A stretch of 64,000 nucleotides of DNA, taken from assembly GCA_028583685.1 (NCBI GenBank), contig JAMXIF010000051.1, positions 46,974,787 through 47,038,786 of the forward strand, written 5' to 3'. The position numbers and the translations under genes were made by a program. The DNA comes from Petaurus breviceps papuanus (taxonomy: Eukaryota; Chordata; Mammalia; Diprotodontia; Petauridae). The notes beneath the pieces were generated by a model that worked only from the letters and a program-made list of their open reading frames with translations, searched no databases and was not told the origin of the DNA. Shown piece by piece: positions 1 through 11,365 of the stretch. Each line of letters begins with the position of its first letter. Position 1 is the first letter of the stretch.

Positions 1-120
<120 letters not shown>

Positions 121-889
121 CCAGAACATTCATTTATAAGCACAGACTGTGTTCCCTGGAACAGATAAATGGAGCATCGAGCCTTCTTTAAATGTCTGGT
201 GGCAGTAGCTAATTGATCATCATGGTTAGCCCTCAGGCTCTCAGGGGGCTTCATCTTGTGGTACAAATACAGAGAGAGCACTTTTGATGGGTTATCACTA
301 CTAAGTTGAGGTCAGAAGGCTTCTTCTAAGTTCATATTGAGATCGTCTTTACTGACTAATGAGATCATAAAGTCCTAGAAAAAATAAGTGCCATACAAAT
401 ATTTTTCCTGTAAAGTTGAGCTTTTCTTAAATCTATTCATTCTGTCTACTAAATTTTGTTTGTTTTGAATTGTGGTTATACTTGTTTTTCTACTTTCCCT
501 GTCAGTATATGTAGTAATAACTTGGACTAACAGAATTGGACTGGGTAGGTTTGGACTCAGAATAGAAAATATCCAGGAATAAAGTATTTCATCTTTTAAA
601 AAATAATAATTTAAAGATTTTTCTTAAAGAAAATATGGTAAGGGAAAAATGTTTGGAATAACCAAGCCTGATGTGGGTGGAAAAATGATGCGTTTACTCT
701 CACATGCAAAGGTGATGCTAATGAACCACTGTCAGAATGCATTGCCACTAGTCACAAAGGATTGGTGATGTACTGTCTCTATTCTCTCTTTCTGATCCAG
801 TGTCTGCTGTAAAGCCTGGCTCATAGGACTCACTTATTAATGGTTGTTGATTGATTTATAGATTGAGCAAGTCCATTAACTTCTAAAAG
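121..889. other. No gene or clear repeat seen
   Basis: AT-rich sequence with only very short open frames. I see no tRNA-type boxes, terminal repeats or protein similarity. It may be unique DNA or repeats too old to read by eye. Confidence 0.5.
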
Positions 890-1345
890 TTTACAAAATG
901 CTTTGTACATATTACCTCATTAGAGTCTCAGAATGACCTTGTAAAGGAAGCTAGGTGTACGGTGGAGAGACTGCTGGGCCAGGAATCAGAAGACCTAAGT
1001 TGGCCTCAGACACAGTCACTAACTGTGTGGCCCTGGGAACGTTGCTTAGCAAGTGTTGGCCTAGTTTCCTCCTCTGAAAAATGGGAATAATAATGAGACC
1101 TACCTCCAGGGTTGTTGTGAGGATCAAATGAGGTCATAGTTGTAAAGAACTTTGCAAACCTTAAGATGCTATAAAAATGTTTCTGGTTGCTGCTGCTGCT
1201 GCTGTTCTACTATAATTACAATTATTATTTGCTCCATTTTACAGATGAAGAAGTTTAAACATAGAGGAAGTGAATTAATTTACCATGGTTACATGGCCAG
1301 TAAGTACTAAAATTAGGATTTGAACCCTGCCTTCTTGACTACATA
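890..1345 (-). mobile_element. MIR-type CORE-SINE, minus, split by a second MIR
   Basis: The outer halves read 'acctcattagagtctcagaatgacc' and 'ccattttacagatgaagaag...gatttgaaccctgccttcttgac', the antisense of the MIR core and B-box. Between them (about 958-1185) lies a second MIR on the plus strand, with a tRNA-like head, 'ctgtgtggccctggg', a 'cctcctctgaaaaatggg' core and a 'ttgcaaaccttaagatgct' tail, followed by a short (CTG)n. The plus-strand copy therefore inserted into the older minus-strand copy. Confidence 0.75.
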
Positions 1346-1799
1346 AGGAACCCAAGCTTGCTTATAGCAGGAAGTTCAGCATGGTGGCTGATGTTGGCAG
1401 CCTCTTCCTATGAAAAGCTTTATGGTATGAGTAAGTGGTGTCAACAATGTGAGCTGACTGCCTGGTGGCTTTCTGTGTCCCTGAGGCTTTGAGATGTTGG
1501 CCTACTTTGCTAAGTTGGCCATGTGTTACATATCCTGAAGTGATGGTCATTGATTTACTATGAAGAAGGCAAAGGGTATTTGTGAAGGGCAACTTTGGAG
1601 GGCAAGAACTGCATTCAGGTGCCAAGTTTTCTGTGCCATTTGTAGGCTGTCCATGTGAGTCAAGGCCTTTCCTTGGGGTGCTTCCTGAGGTACTCCATAA
1701 GAGGCCCTCCTTAATGCCTAATATGGCACAGCTCTACTTCATGACTTTCTCCTGGAATCCAGCTGACTGGGAGCATGAGCAAAGAAATGACTTCTTGGC
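1346..1799. other. No gene recognised
   Basis: Two overlapping opposite-strand open frames of about 80 codons occur here. Neither shows a recognisable domain, and no repeat is obvious. Both are probably chance frames. Confidence 0.4.
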
Positions 1800-2470
1800 T
1801 TCCCAAGGTTGAGGCTGTTTATTGGGAATGGCAGAGAGTCATGGAGGCCAGGGATGATAGGGTGGCAACTGGTGCATTATTTAAAAAGCAGACCATGAGG
1901 TCAAGGCTAAGTATGGAAGCCTGTGAAGTTAAAATGGGGAAGATAGTTGAAGAGATAAGGAAACAACCAACCAAGAGGTCAGAGATAACGATGGGGGTGA
2001 AAAGGAAGATTATGCAAATGAGGGAACAGGAAAAATAGGTCTATGGGAGGTTGGGATAATAGGGAGTAATTTCAAAATTTGGAATCATGGAGGTGGTGCA
2101 GTTCTAGCAAGATGCTGAGATATAACATGTGGAAATGACAGGTTGTGGTTGGCTGAAGTGGGATGGAAAAGGAGCTCATTGAAGGTGAGGGGGTGGAAGA
2201 TATGTGTGTCTGAGTTAGAGGGATCATTAACAGGAATACTAAAGTCCCCCAAAGTGATGGTAGGACATAGTTTAGAGATGAAGTAAACAACTCAAGTACT
2301 AAAATTATTGAATAAGGAGGAAGAGGGCAGTAGATGGCAGTAACAAGTATAGAGAAAGCATGGCTTAAATGAAGTGTATAGACCTCAGAGATAGAATGGC
2401 TAGTAGAGAAATGTATTGCCTTAAGGAGTAGTGAGGTGTCAATCACTTCTGGTCTCCAAGATAGCACATA
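1800..2470 (-). mobile_element. L2-clade LINE fragment with endonuclease domain
   Basis: Read on the minus strand, 2,072-2,467 is open. Near 2,235 the reverse complement gives 'actttgggggactttagtattcc', the TLGDF(N/S)IP signature of apurinic-type LINE endonucleases. Further on comes a stretch resembling the usual 'H.LDL' end of that domain. Upstream and downstream sequence (1,800-2,070) is too decayed to translate. The fragment is a relic with shifted frames, typical of mammalian L2. CR1/L3 is the alternative. Confidence 0.6.
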
Positions 2471-2780
2471 AAGTATATACTTGATTTGGAGACAGGAAGA
2501 CCTAGGTTCAAATTTGGCCTCTGAAATTTACCAGCTGTGTGACCTTGGGCTGGTCACCCTTTGAACTCCAGTGTACTCATTTCTAAAAAGAGACTGGTAA
2601 TCAGTTAAGCACTGAGCTTATAGAGGCAGCCTGGTCTAGTGCAGAATGTGCTGGGCTCAGAGTTAGGAAAACCTACGTTCAGATCTCACCTCTGATATTT
2701 ACAGGCTTTGTGACCCCGGGAAACTCCCTTGGCTTCTATATTAACTTTCTAGGACTTCTCTTCTAGGTCATTGAAATGTT
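2470..2780 (+). mobile_element. Two adjacent MIR-type SINEs, plus strand
   Basis: The first copy (about 2,470-2,610) has 'gacctaggttcaaatttgg' as B-box and 'cagctgtgtgaccttgggc' as core. The second (about 2,620-2,780) has 'ttagtgcagaatgtgctgg'-like head, 'ttcagatctcacctctgat' and 'ggctttgtgaccccggg'. Both are diverged, old copies. Confidence 0.75.
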
Positions 2781-2839
2781 ATGATCTGTGCTGGTAGAGA
2801 GAATTTCTATACCTGAGGTTCTCCCTCATGGAAAATCAT

Positions 2840-3245
2840 GGAGTATTTTATTCAGAGTTAGAAGAGACCCAAGCAGCCATCTCATCCATCATACAGGAGG
2901 GAAAAAAATCCCCATGGCAATATATCCAACAGGTGGTTATCCAGTCTCTATTCAAAAAGCCCACATGAGGGACATCTACTAATCCCCAAGGCAGCCTCTT
3001 CATCTGCCCTCTGGGTTTTCCCAATTGTTAGTGAACTTTCCCTAACATTAAGACAAAATTTGCTTCTTCAAATTCCCTCATTGCTCCTGATTCTGTCCAT
3101 TGGGGCCAAGCAGAAAAAGTCTACATCCTTTTCAACAGGGCAGCCCTTCAATTACTTAGACAACTCCTATGACATCTTCTCTTCACAAGTCTGAACAGCT
3201 CCAGTGCTCATATGGCATGGACTCAAAACCCTTCACCATTCTGGA
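2840..3245 (+). mobile_element. L3/CR1-like LINE 3' fragment
   Basis: The segment holds the 'ccaaggcagcc...', 'cctaacattaagacaaaat', 'gctcctgattctgtccattggggcc' and 'cagcccttcaattacttag' series. The same series recurs diverged at 22,735-23,150 and in part at 10,600-10,765. It resembles the widespread mammalian L3 (CR1 clade) 3' region. No open frame survives. Family assignment is from memory of the consensus. Confidence 0.55.
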
Positions 3246-3304
3246 TGAGAAAAAAAATCATATCATTAAGCATACTTAACTACCATGGTTCTACCCTCCC
3301 TCCC

Positions 3305-3472
3305 CCTTTTTTTTAAAGCAATCGGGGTTAAGTAACTTGCTCAAGGTTACATGGCCAGTTATTTATGGGTGGGTGCTAAGTGTCTGAGCCCGGATTCGAT
3401 CCCCAGGTCATCCCAACACTGGAGCTGGTGCTCTTACTCACCATGCTACCTGCCCACCCCTACCGCCCCCCT
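3305..3472 (-). mobile_element. tRNA-derived SINE, 'gcaatcggggttaag' subfamily
   Basis: A T-rich run (antisense poly(A)) precedes 'gcaatcggggttaagtaact', and the copy ends 'ctacctgcccacccc'. Two near-identical relatives lie at 39,542-39,697 and 45,047-45,214. The three share diagnostic changes that set them apart from the more common SINE copies in this window. In plus orientation the element begins GGGGTGG and ends in A. Confidence 0.85.
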
Positions 3473-3987
3473 TTTTTATATGAAGGTTCATCACATCTGG
3501 ATGCACAAAGATGAACAAGAAAGAGTGGTTCAAAACAAAAGACAATTTAAAGATAATTTTAGTTATCTAAAATTTTGACAGTATTGTAAGGTATTGGATT
3601 ATTTTGGAGGGGAAGAAAACTAACATATTTTCTCATTTAAGGTGAAATTTAGTTAAATGTAGAACAGATATAGATATATAGACATTGATGTGTATAGATA
3701 TAGGGATAGATAGATACAGGTCTACATTTCAAACTTTGTCAGAAAACATAAAAGGCAACATATAGTGTAGTGAATTTGTAGATTTATCTTTTCCTCCCTA
3801 GTAAGAGTTGGTGACAGAGATGGGACAACACATTAAGACAAAAGAAAGTGATATTTTAAAGGTTGTGGCTTCTTTTCTAAGCACTTCTCATTATTATGGA
3901 GCATCTGAACTGTAGCTATTAGAATCTGAGCTCTAGGACTAAATATGTTGGAAACACCAGTGCTATATATCCCACAGTAGTAGGATC

Positions 3988-4187
3988 TTCCACATTTCTT
4001 TTGTTTTGTTTTGTTTTTTGCTTTTTGGAGAGGAGAAGGCAGGGCAATTGGGGTTAAGTGACTTGCCCAAGGTCACATGGCTAGTTAAGTGTTAAGTGTC
4101 TGAGTCCAGATTTGAACTCAGGTCCTCCTGCCTCCAAGGCTGGGTGCTCTATTCACTGCACCACCTAGCCACCCCTCCACATTTCTT
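3988..4187 (-). mobile_element. WSINE1-type SINE with target duplication
   Basis: The body (about 4,001-4,175) reads antisense from 'ggcagggcaattggggttaag' through a 'tttgaactcaggtcctcctg' B-box complement to 'ccacctagccacccc'. The duplicated target 'tccacatttctt' flanks it at 3,989-4,000 and 4,176-4,187. The T-rich stretch at the left edge is the antisense poly(A) tail, as expected for an L1-mobilised SINE. Confidence 0.9.
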
Positions 4188-4194
4188 TAAATTT

Positions 4195-4625
4195 AGTTTA
4201 TTTTTAATCTGTTAAATAGAACAAGCATTTCTATAACATGCTTTATTTAAGATATTTTAAAAATCTGATTGCACATGAAACTGCAAATCTATTATGTACA
4301 ACTTGCTATTCCTTTTAAATATATAATAGTTATCTTGTAAATTTCTTTTTCTTTCCTTTTCTTTCTTCCCTCCTCCTCCCCCACCCTAGACATGGTTGCC
4401 ATTAGACACAAATGTGTGTGTGTGCATACATAAAATCATTCTACACATACTTCTATTTATCAATTCTTTCACTGGATGCAGATAGCATATTCCTTCGTAG
4501 GTCCTTTATATTTAATTTGTTATTTATAATAGTCAAAATGACTTAGTCATTCAGTCATTCTTAATGCAATATTGCTGTTACTATATACAATGTTCTCTTG
4601 GTCCTGCATTTGGTAGGAATATCTA
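4195..4625 (-). mobile_element. L1 3' UTR fragment, marsupial type
   Basis: Matches, by eye at well over 75 percent, the L1 3' end at 61,300-61,700. Shared blocks include 'acaagcatttctataacat', 'gattgcacatgaaa', 'ccattagacacaaatgtgtg', 'cttctatttatca' and 'ataatagtcaaaat'. It holds 3' UTR only and stops before the ORF2 end. No coding content. Confidence 0.8.
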
Positions 4626-5774
4626 GCTGCCTTAGGGTAGACAATTCGACCATGAGTTCAAGAACGAGGGTTTTATAACTCAGTGTCCTCATATTTATCA
4701 CGTGAACATCTGAATCTGGAGCCTACTAGGACACCTTGTGGACAAGTCTGAAAAAGAAAACCTCTTTGCAAATCAAAACCAAGATCAGTCAAACTTATGG
4801 CAACAACTTTTCTTGCTCTTGTCTCATTTTTGCCACAAAAGGATGAGATCTATGCCCTTCACATTCTGGGAACTCCCTGATCCTGTGGATAGCAAGGGGT
4901 ATTTCTTCATTATCTCAAAATCCCTTGCAGTCAGTGGCCAATCAGTCACTAGATTTCTGTTGACCAAGTGCCTTTTCTTAAATTGCATCTTTTATTTCTC
5001 CAAATGTATGTCTTGCAGGAGCTCAATCTGTCACAGGACTTGGGATGCTTCTTTCTCTAATGGCAGCACATGCAATGAGACTCTGTTCACTGGCTATTTT
5101 TTCCTCTCTCAGCTTTGACCTTCTTCAGTTTCTCAACTTGGTTGTGATGAAATTAGCATCACCAAGCTCCTTTTTGTCTAATTCACACTTATTTGCCCTA
5201 ACAATGATCCAGACTCATTCCTGGCTTGTCTTAGACCAACATGCTCTTCATTATGAGGTTTCAGCATTCCTACAGCTATAACTTTGGTCTTTAATCACAT
5301 TAATAGATGTCAAAGAGGCACCATGGACTTCACTGGGGAGGGATTCCATCACATAAAATCCTCCCCATGGACCAGCTACTTTGGTCACCCCAGATTCTTC
5401 TTGAATCATAATCTAGATGTTTCTGGCCATTTGAACACATTCTACCATTGGGAAATGTTCCATCAGATGAATTTGTATGCAAAGGCTGAGTGTCTTCAAA
5501 CACTACTGCCATTGCTTCCACTGTCGTCCAAATAATATTATCGTAAGGATTCCATTCAGTAGGTGATCATCGTGATGTCTGACAGTGTACTCTTGGAAGA
5601 AGAGATTTGAAGTTTGGAAGATGAAACATTTCTTTATTAAGTGAGCTCAGTCATCACCTGTCTCATTTTGCTATTTCCTTATGCAAATTCATTCCAATTG
5701 CCCAGAAGAAAGATAATCTTGATGCAAACTCATCAGTGCCAAGACCAACTTGGAACCCAATTTTTCAATACTCT
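4626..5774 (-). other. Unassigned; possible decayed retrocopy or old element
   Basis: About 1.1 kb without a repeat I can name. Plus-strand frames look hydrophobic and low in charge, often the shadow of a hydrophilic minus-strand reading. The minus strand shows long but interrupted hydrophilic stretches, such as 5,330-5,521 (63 codons), with a second one around 4,960-5,200. I cannot match these to a known protein. There is no poly(A) tract or target duplication. Neutral sequence is the main alternative. Confidence 0.25.
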
Positions 5775-5945
5775 AAACCAGTATTGTCAAACTAAAAAAA
5801 AAAAATGGATCCCTGTATTGACTTAGAAAATCACAAATTAGCATTATTTACATTGAATTTTTATTTACTTTGTGAAACATTTCTCAATTACATTTTAATC
5901 TGGTTCAGACCACTCTTGGGAGTTTTGCCAGCTTCTTGCCCTGGC
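5775..5945 (+). mobile_element. Non-autonomous hAT-type (Charlie-like) element
   Basis: Contains 'gtattgtcaaactaaa', 'ggatccctgtattgacttag', 'ttctcaattacattttaatc' and 'tggttcagaccactcttggg'. The same order is found in reverse at 6,656-6,872. Both copies are short, non-coding, and lack clear intact terminal repeats. Confidence 0.65.
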
Positions 5946-6164
5946 TCTAAGCAAGCCATCAGTTATCGTATATGCTAATTCCAGGGTCAGCTCCTGCTCA
6001 TGAATATGATATCACTAATTAAAATCAAATTAAATTTTGGTAAATACTTTGCTATGTACTTGAAGATATCAAAAATGATCCTCATAGGTTTTCTTTTTTG
6101 GAAGAAAAATATAAGTATTTCTGACGACTAAGTCCTTTAATGCATTATTGTGGATTGGATCAGG

Positions 6165-6335
6165 TTTTTTTGTTTTGTTTTGTTTTTAGGCACTCCTTGT
6201 TCTTACCCAGTTGCATTAACTGTGGGCCCAGAGAGTTACATGACTAATAAGGTACAAAGTCAGAATTCAAACTCAGATCCTGGACTCCAAAGTCAGCGCT
6301 CTTTCTATTGCACCACCTTGCCTGTTCAAGTCCTA
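6165..6335 (-). mobile_element. Old tRNA-type SINE, minus strand
   Basis: T-rich run, then 'acccagttgcattaactgtg', 'agaattcaaactcagatcc' and 'ttctattgcaccacct'. This is antisense to the B-box and head of the common SINE family in this window, well diverged. Confidence 0.7.
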
Positions 6336-6529
6336 GTAAGTTGAGAATGCTGCTTAGACATTTGGACAGACCTGTGACCTTGTTGGTTTGGCTAGTTCAT
6401 CCATGGGTGCAGATCACCACCCTTCTGTGCTTTCTCATCCTATGGTGACACTTGTGTATGCCTTTTCCTAAGTTCTTCATAAAAGATCAAGCCATGGTAT
6501 TGACATTCAGAATGAAGAGGCTATTTTTT

Positions 6530-6655
6530 TAGATGCACAGCTGGGTGGCATACTTCTGTTATTTGCCCATTGGAGTCACGGAAACGTGGGGTTCAAGTCC
6601 TGCCCTGGCACATGTTTGCAGTGAGGTCCTGGACAAACTACTTCAGCACCAGTGA
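6530..6655 (+). mobile_element. tRNA-type SINE fragment, plus strand
   Basis: 'cagctgggtggcat' head, 'ggggttcaagtcctgcc' B-box and a degraded 'cagtgaggtcctggacaa' core. Diverged. Confidence 0.6.
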
Positions 6656-6872
6656 TCTAGGCCAGAGGAGCCAACAATGAATGCTTTTGAAGGGGCCCAG
6701 GGCCCGGATGACAATGTCATTGGGAACACTGTACAAAATAAATGAAAATGCAACAAAACATAGATAATATTACATTGTAAAAACTAAGTCAGTCTGTGCC
6801 CACAGGGATCCTTGGGTGGGCTTTAGAGGCCCCAGTTTCCACTTGAGTTTAACCTCACTACTCTAGGGAACT
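6656..6872 (-). mobile_element. Non-autonomous hAT-type element, same family as 5,775
   Basis: The ends read 'ctaggccagaggagcc' on the left and 'ctactctagggaa' on the right. On the minus strand the order is 'ggatccctgtgggcacagac', 'tgacttagtttttacaatg', 'tatctatgttttgttgc', then 'gttcccaatgacattg'. This parallels the copy at 5,775-5,945. Confidence 0.65.
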
Positions 6873-7085
6873 TTCAGAGAAGGGGCTGACTTAGCTTGGC
6901 AGAGGCAGCTTCTTCATCGAAGAATTCTCTAACTAGTGAAGTTACAAGTCTGGCCCCTTTCCTTATGATGCTAAACCTCAGAATTATATGTATGTTTAGT
7001 TTTTCAAAGGTATTCAGACATCCAAACATATGTACATAATACACACACTGTGTATATGCATGTGTATGTGCTATACACACATACA

Positions 7086-7150
7086 TATGGAGAGAGAGAC
7101 AGAGACAGAGAGAGACAGAGACAGAGAGACAGAGACAGAGAGAGAGACAG
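7086..7150. repeat. (GAGACA)n microsatellite
   Basis: Imperfect GAGA/GACA run next to a degraded CA/TG-rich stretch (7,030-7,086). Confidence 0.9.
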
Positions 7151-7545
7151 ATCTGCCCAACTTATAGAAAGCCCTGAACAAATATCAGGGCTTTCCATAA
7201 ATCAATAAGATGAGAATATACACACACTTCAGATACATATATATCCATATATACATTTTTCTTTCTGTTTACATGCACGTAAATGCACATATGCGTAATG
7301 TATACACACATATACATACCTATTTTGCCACCTGCTGGTTGATAAAAATCATCTTATGATGTTTTTTATGGGTAAGGAAACAGCATGGCAGCCTAGGATG
7401 TTGTAGCCCGATCACCTGGTGGCCACCTTTGCGATGATGGGTCTCCCCGAATTGATCTGGGTTAGCCTTGAGTTGACAGGACTGATCTGAAGCTTTCCCA
7501 GCCCAGTGGGAATTAGTGGAGTTTGTACTCCAGTGAATGTATAAG
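7151..7545. other. No gene seen
   Basis: Short (TA)/(CA)-rich patches near 7,220-7,320, then apparently non-repetitive sequence with no coding signal. Confidence 0.45.
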
Positions 7546-7549
7546 TGAA

Positions 7550-7850
7550 TGGATGAAGGAATGAAAGAACATCTGTTTAGTGCTACTATGTGCCAAGCAT
7601 TGTGCTAATTGCTAGGGTGAAAATATTCCCTACCTTCAAAAGACAGATCCTGTTCTAAAAGATCAGGGGTTCTTAACCTGTTTCATGGCATGGATCTTTT
7701 GGGGAGTGCGTTGAAACATGTGGACACCTGAGAATAATATTTTTAAATGAATAAAAAAAACAACCATAGGATTACAAAGGAGGTCAAAGATTATTGAAAA
7801 TAAATATATAGTTTGTTCCCATCCAAGTTCTGGGGTCCCCTGACATCTGT
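7550..7850. mobile_element. L2 3' tail (minus) followed by hAT-type MITE
   Basis: 7,550-7,655 carries 'gctactatgtgccaagcatt', the antisense of the L2 3' end. From about 7,665 comes 'caggggttcttaacctg', then 'gaataatatttttaaatga', 'aggattacaaaggaggtca' and 'agttctggggtcccctg'. The same order appears at 41,690-41,870 and it looks like a small hAT element that starts with a CAGGGGTT-type terminus. Confidence 0.6.
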
Positions 7851-8344
7851 TCCCAGACTACTTGGAAGTCCTGTAAAAGGGAAGAAAGGAAACACACATA
7901 TAAGGGAAAGGTGACTGGGGAAGGGAGCTTTGGTCTGGTAAATTACAGGGATAAGTGGTACCTTAGGGGAGTGGGTTGACACACCCTTTCCAGAAGCAAT
8001 GGCAGAGTGGATTTTATTATGCCTCCAGAATTAGAAAGGACATGTTTGTGGCATCTGGGAAAGAGTGATATGAATCATGCCTGGAGCTGGTACTATTTAC
8101 CTAGAAGTAGCAAAAGGTGGTACTGAGCACCAAGAATGATACTGGGCCCTAGGGGCAAAGGATCCAGAGATGGCTTCTGGGGGAGTGGGGAAAAGTGGAC
8201 TATGGCACAGCCCTCAAGAGCCCAGGGGTTATCTCCATGCTACAATGAGACATTCTTGTGCTGCCATGAGGATGAAAAGAAATAAATACTGTATGTGAAA
8301 GCACTTTGTGAATTATGGGCTGCTCAACAAATATATGGTCTCGT

Positions 8345-8520
8345 TATGAGTTACCTCCCTTGTCATTGGCTGTGTGACCATGATCTGGTCACTGGGCCTC
8401 TGTGGATCTCTAGCACCTCATCTGGAATTGGGAGATAATCATTCCTGCCCTTCCTGAATGTAGAAGGTTGTACCAAATGGTGTCCTGAGGTCCCTTCCAG
8501 CGCTAAGATCTACGATTCCC
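8345..8520 (+). mobile_element. MIR-type SINE, plus strand
   Basis: 'ggctgtgtgaccatgatctgg' core, 'ctcatctggaattgggagat' and 'ggtcccttccagcgctaaga' tail. Diverged. Confidence 0.7.
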
Positions 8521-9234
8521 TTTAGACATCCTGATGCTGTGAAAACAACCCCAGGAATTATTATTGGATTATTCTCAGGGTCACATGTGATTGAGTTTAG
8601 GTCAAATCTTTCATTATAGTCTTCTATTTCGGTGTCTGATAAACGTTGGTTTTTCGAATTGGAAACATAGTCCCCTTGTTACCGGGGTGAATTGAGATGG
8701 AAAGGGCATTTAGGCGGCAGCAGACAACCGTTCTGTAGCAATATCCTCCCTGACGTCAAGAAGAAGGTTACATGTGGGTTTTAACTTGGTTATCCTCTCC
8801 CACCAGGTTTCTCAGTGGTTTTGGTCTCTATAACAACCCCAACATGAGTCTTTATCATCTCCCTCCTCCTGACTTTAGCAGGGACTATGTGGCTCTTTGA
8901 AACTGCTTCAATTTTCAGACAGATACTTTTTAATAAATGTTTTGGTATAGAGATCCTCGTAGGAGTTCATTTTCTCCATCTATTTCTAATAAATCGTCTT
9001 CTGGCCCAATATTAAAGACTGCTGGGCCTAGGGCAGGGGCACCGGTTCCATTCCATTTCCCCTAAGGGTCAATTCCATGTCTACAGTTCAGTCTCAGCTT
9101 CTAACAAGAGGGATCATGCCTCCTTATTCTACTGGTGACTGGGGACAATTTTATTTATAGTTTTAGGCTCTGACTTAGGACTAGAGTTTCTCCCCAAAAA
9201 ATGAAAGAGGAAAAATCATAGCATTATTAATTAT
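8521..9234. other. No gene recognised
   Basis: About 700 bases of mixed composition with several CpGs around 8,640-8,760. No coding frame or named repeat. It could be unique sequence. Confidence 0.4.
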
Positions 9235-9965
9235 TAATGGAAGAGAACACAGAGACCATCAGCTCCAACCTCATTTTACCAGTAAGGAAACTGAAGCACA
9301 GAGAGATCAAGTAACTTCCTTGGGATCAAACCACTTGTCAGGGTCTAAGGAAGATTTGAAGTCAAGTTATTCTAGCTCCAAGTACAGAGGATCATTCACT
9401 ACTCCATGCTTCAGGAATGGGACAGGTATTTATTTCCTACAAACAAGAGAAATGTTAAAAGATTCTTTTCAGACAGAACAACTTAAAAGGAAAGTCAGTA
9501 ACTTATAATTACTGTTAAGATCACTAAAGGGACTAGTAGTTGAAGCCCCATCTGAATATAAAGCAGACTGTAGTTACTTCAACTCATCTCTGCCCTGCCT
9601 CCTCTAAAGTCCACGTCATCAGACCAGGGCTTGGGCCCATCCTTTCCTGGATGGTCACCTTCTACAAGAAATTTTTCAGATCTCCTGCCCTTGCTTAGCC
9701 AACTCTGGATGAAATGATTCTTTTAACTTCACAAAGTCACTTCTAAGGTTAGCCATGTTTATCTCTATAGAGACACTCACTCACTTGAGATAAGGAAAGG
9801 ATCAACACAAAATAAGTAGCCCAATACCCAGGCTCAGGCTTACAACCTAGGTCATCTTGGGCAAGTTACTTGCTCTCCCTAGGCTTCAGTTTCTTCATTT
9901 GTAAAATGACAGAGCTAGATGAGATAAATTAATGAGATTAGGTGATTATGATCCCATTCAACTCG
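9235..9965. mobile_element. MIR-type SINEs flanking short unassigned sequence
   Basis: 9,235-9,415 is MIR-like on the minus strand ('cattttaccagtaaggaaactgaagcacagag'). 9,835-9,965 is MIR-like on the plus strand ('catcttgggcaagttact', 'gtttcttcatttgtaaaatg'). I see nothing recognisable between them. Confidence 0.6.
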
Positions 9966-10394
9966 CCAGGCCTTTCTCTCCCTCTCCCCCTCCACCCCTC
10001 ATGCCCATCCAAAAAGGAAACTGATCACTCTCAGAGAATACAAAATGACTCAGATACATAAAAAGCTTCTGACCATCCTGAAGGCAAAAGGGAATTCCTG
10101 GAAGTCTTATTTTTGCATGAGACTTTAAGCCAGTCTGAAAGGGATTGACTCATTTCTAGCCAGCTCACTGTGGATAACAGGAAAGTCAGCAGTGTTTATC
10201 TACTTCAGAAACCCAAGGACAACTTTCAAATTTTAATCAAATTTCTTTCTGCTCTTGTGAGTGTCCAAGGGGTATTATGGATACAGTCCTGGACCTGGAG
10301 TCAACCCAAATGGACTGATGTCCAGACTCAGTCATCGGAAGAATCCCAGAGAACATCTAATTCAATTTGTTGTACCTGGACAAGAATCCTGTCT

Positions 10395-10808
10395 CTACAA
10401 TCAGTCAACAAGCATTTATCAAGCACTTAGTATCTGTCAGGCACTATGCTAAGTGCTGGGGATGCAAGGAAAGGCAAAAACATGATCCCTGCTCTCAAGG
10501 AGATGTTCGCTCATTAATGAACATTAATTAACAACTATGTATAGGATAAATTGGAGATAATGATCAAGGGGAAAACAGCAGCATTGAGAGACTGAGAAAG
10601 GCTTCTCTACAACAATTCTGAAAGATGGGGTGGGTATCCCGTCAGGTGTGCCCAGCAAGATACAATCTCAAACAATGAGGAGGAATCCATTACTTCCCAT
10701 GGCAGGCCATTCTATTTTGGGGTAGCTCTAATCGTTAGAAAGTATGCCCTTCCATTAAATTTTCTCTGAATGGGACGGCTAAGTGGTGCAGTGAATAGAG
10801 CACCATCA
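10395..10808. mobile_element. L2 3' end (minus), L3-like fragment (plus), SINE head
   Basis: 10,395-10,600 reads 'aacaagcatttatcaagcac...gctaagtgctggggatgca', the antisense of the L2 terminus. 10,600-10,765 repeats the L3-like 'cccatggcaggccattctat...gctctaatcgttag' series also found at 2,840 and 22,735. 10,770-10,808 is only the first 40 bases of a WSINE1-type SINE ('ggctaagtggtgcagtgaat'). Confidence 0.6.
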
Positions 10809-11004
10809 TTGTCATTGTTGTCATCATCAGGATCTCTCAAAATCACAAAGGGGCCTCCAAGACTGGGACATGCCCATCTTGGGATAGACACTCATTCACC
10901 TAAGAGCAGGACATAACCAAAAAAAGAGGAAACCCCCAACCCAAGCTCAGGCTGACCAAGACAGGACATGGGTTTTAAATGCCATGGGTTTATTACTATG
11001 TGAT

Positions 11005-11260
11005 GATGTCTTGGATGAGGGATAGAAGAGTCGAAAAGATAGTTGATATGAAAACAAAAAACTGTTGATGATAATTTAAAAAAAGAAAGGAAGATTATGA
11101 GGAACCCATAGATACATGGCAAGATTTGTATGAATTAATGCAGAATGAGGAAAGCAGAGCCAAAATAATACATGCAATGCATACAACAGCACAAATGAAA
11201 AGATTACTAAAATACGCAAACTATGAAAAATTGAAAATCCAGTAGTAGTCCCAAAGAAAA
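11005..11260 (+). mobile_element. L1 3' region relic, plus strand
   Basis: Contains 'catggcaagatttgtatgaa', 'ttaatgcagaatgaggaaag' and 'agagccaaaataatacatgc'. These resemble the marsupial L1 segment downstream of the ORF2 end that normally reads 'ctgatgcagagtgaagtgag'. Diverged and without an open frame. Confidence 0.55.
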
Positions 11261-11261
11261 A

Positions 11262-11365
11262 CTTAATCCATCAATCAACAACTGTCTTTATTTAGCGCCT
11301 ACTACGTGCCAGGGATACAAATACAAAGCAAGATAGTGCCTGCCCGTAAGTAGCTTCTATTCCCC
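11262..11365 (-). mobile_element. L2 3' end, minus strand
   Basis: 'caatcaacaactgtctttat', 'gcgcctactacgtgccaggg' and 'cccgtaagtagcttctattc' are antisense to the L2 3' terminus. Confidence 0.65.

Noticed and set aside
7004-7198. Leucine/serine-rich minus frame that looks like a membrane segment
   Set aside because: Product of the GAGACA microsatellite read on the opposite strand.
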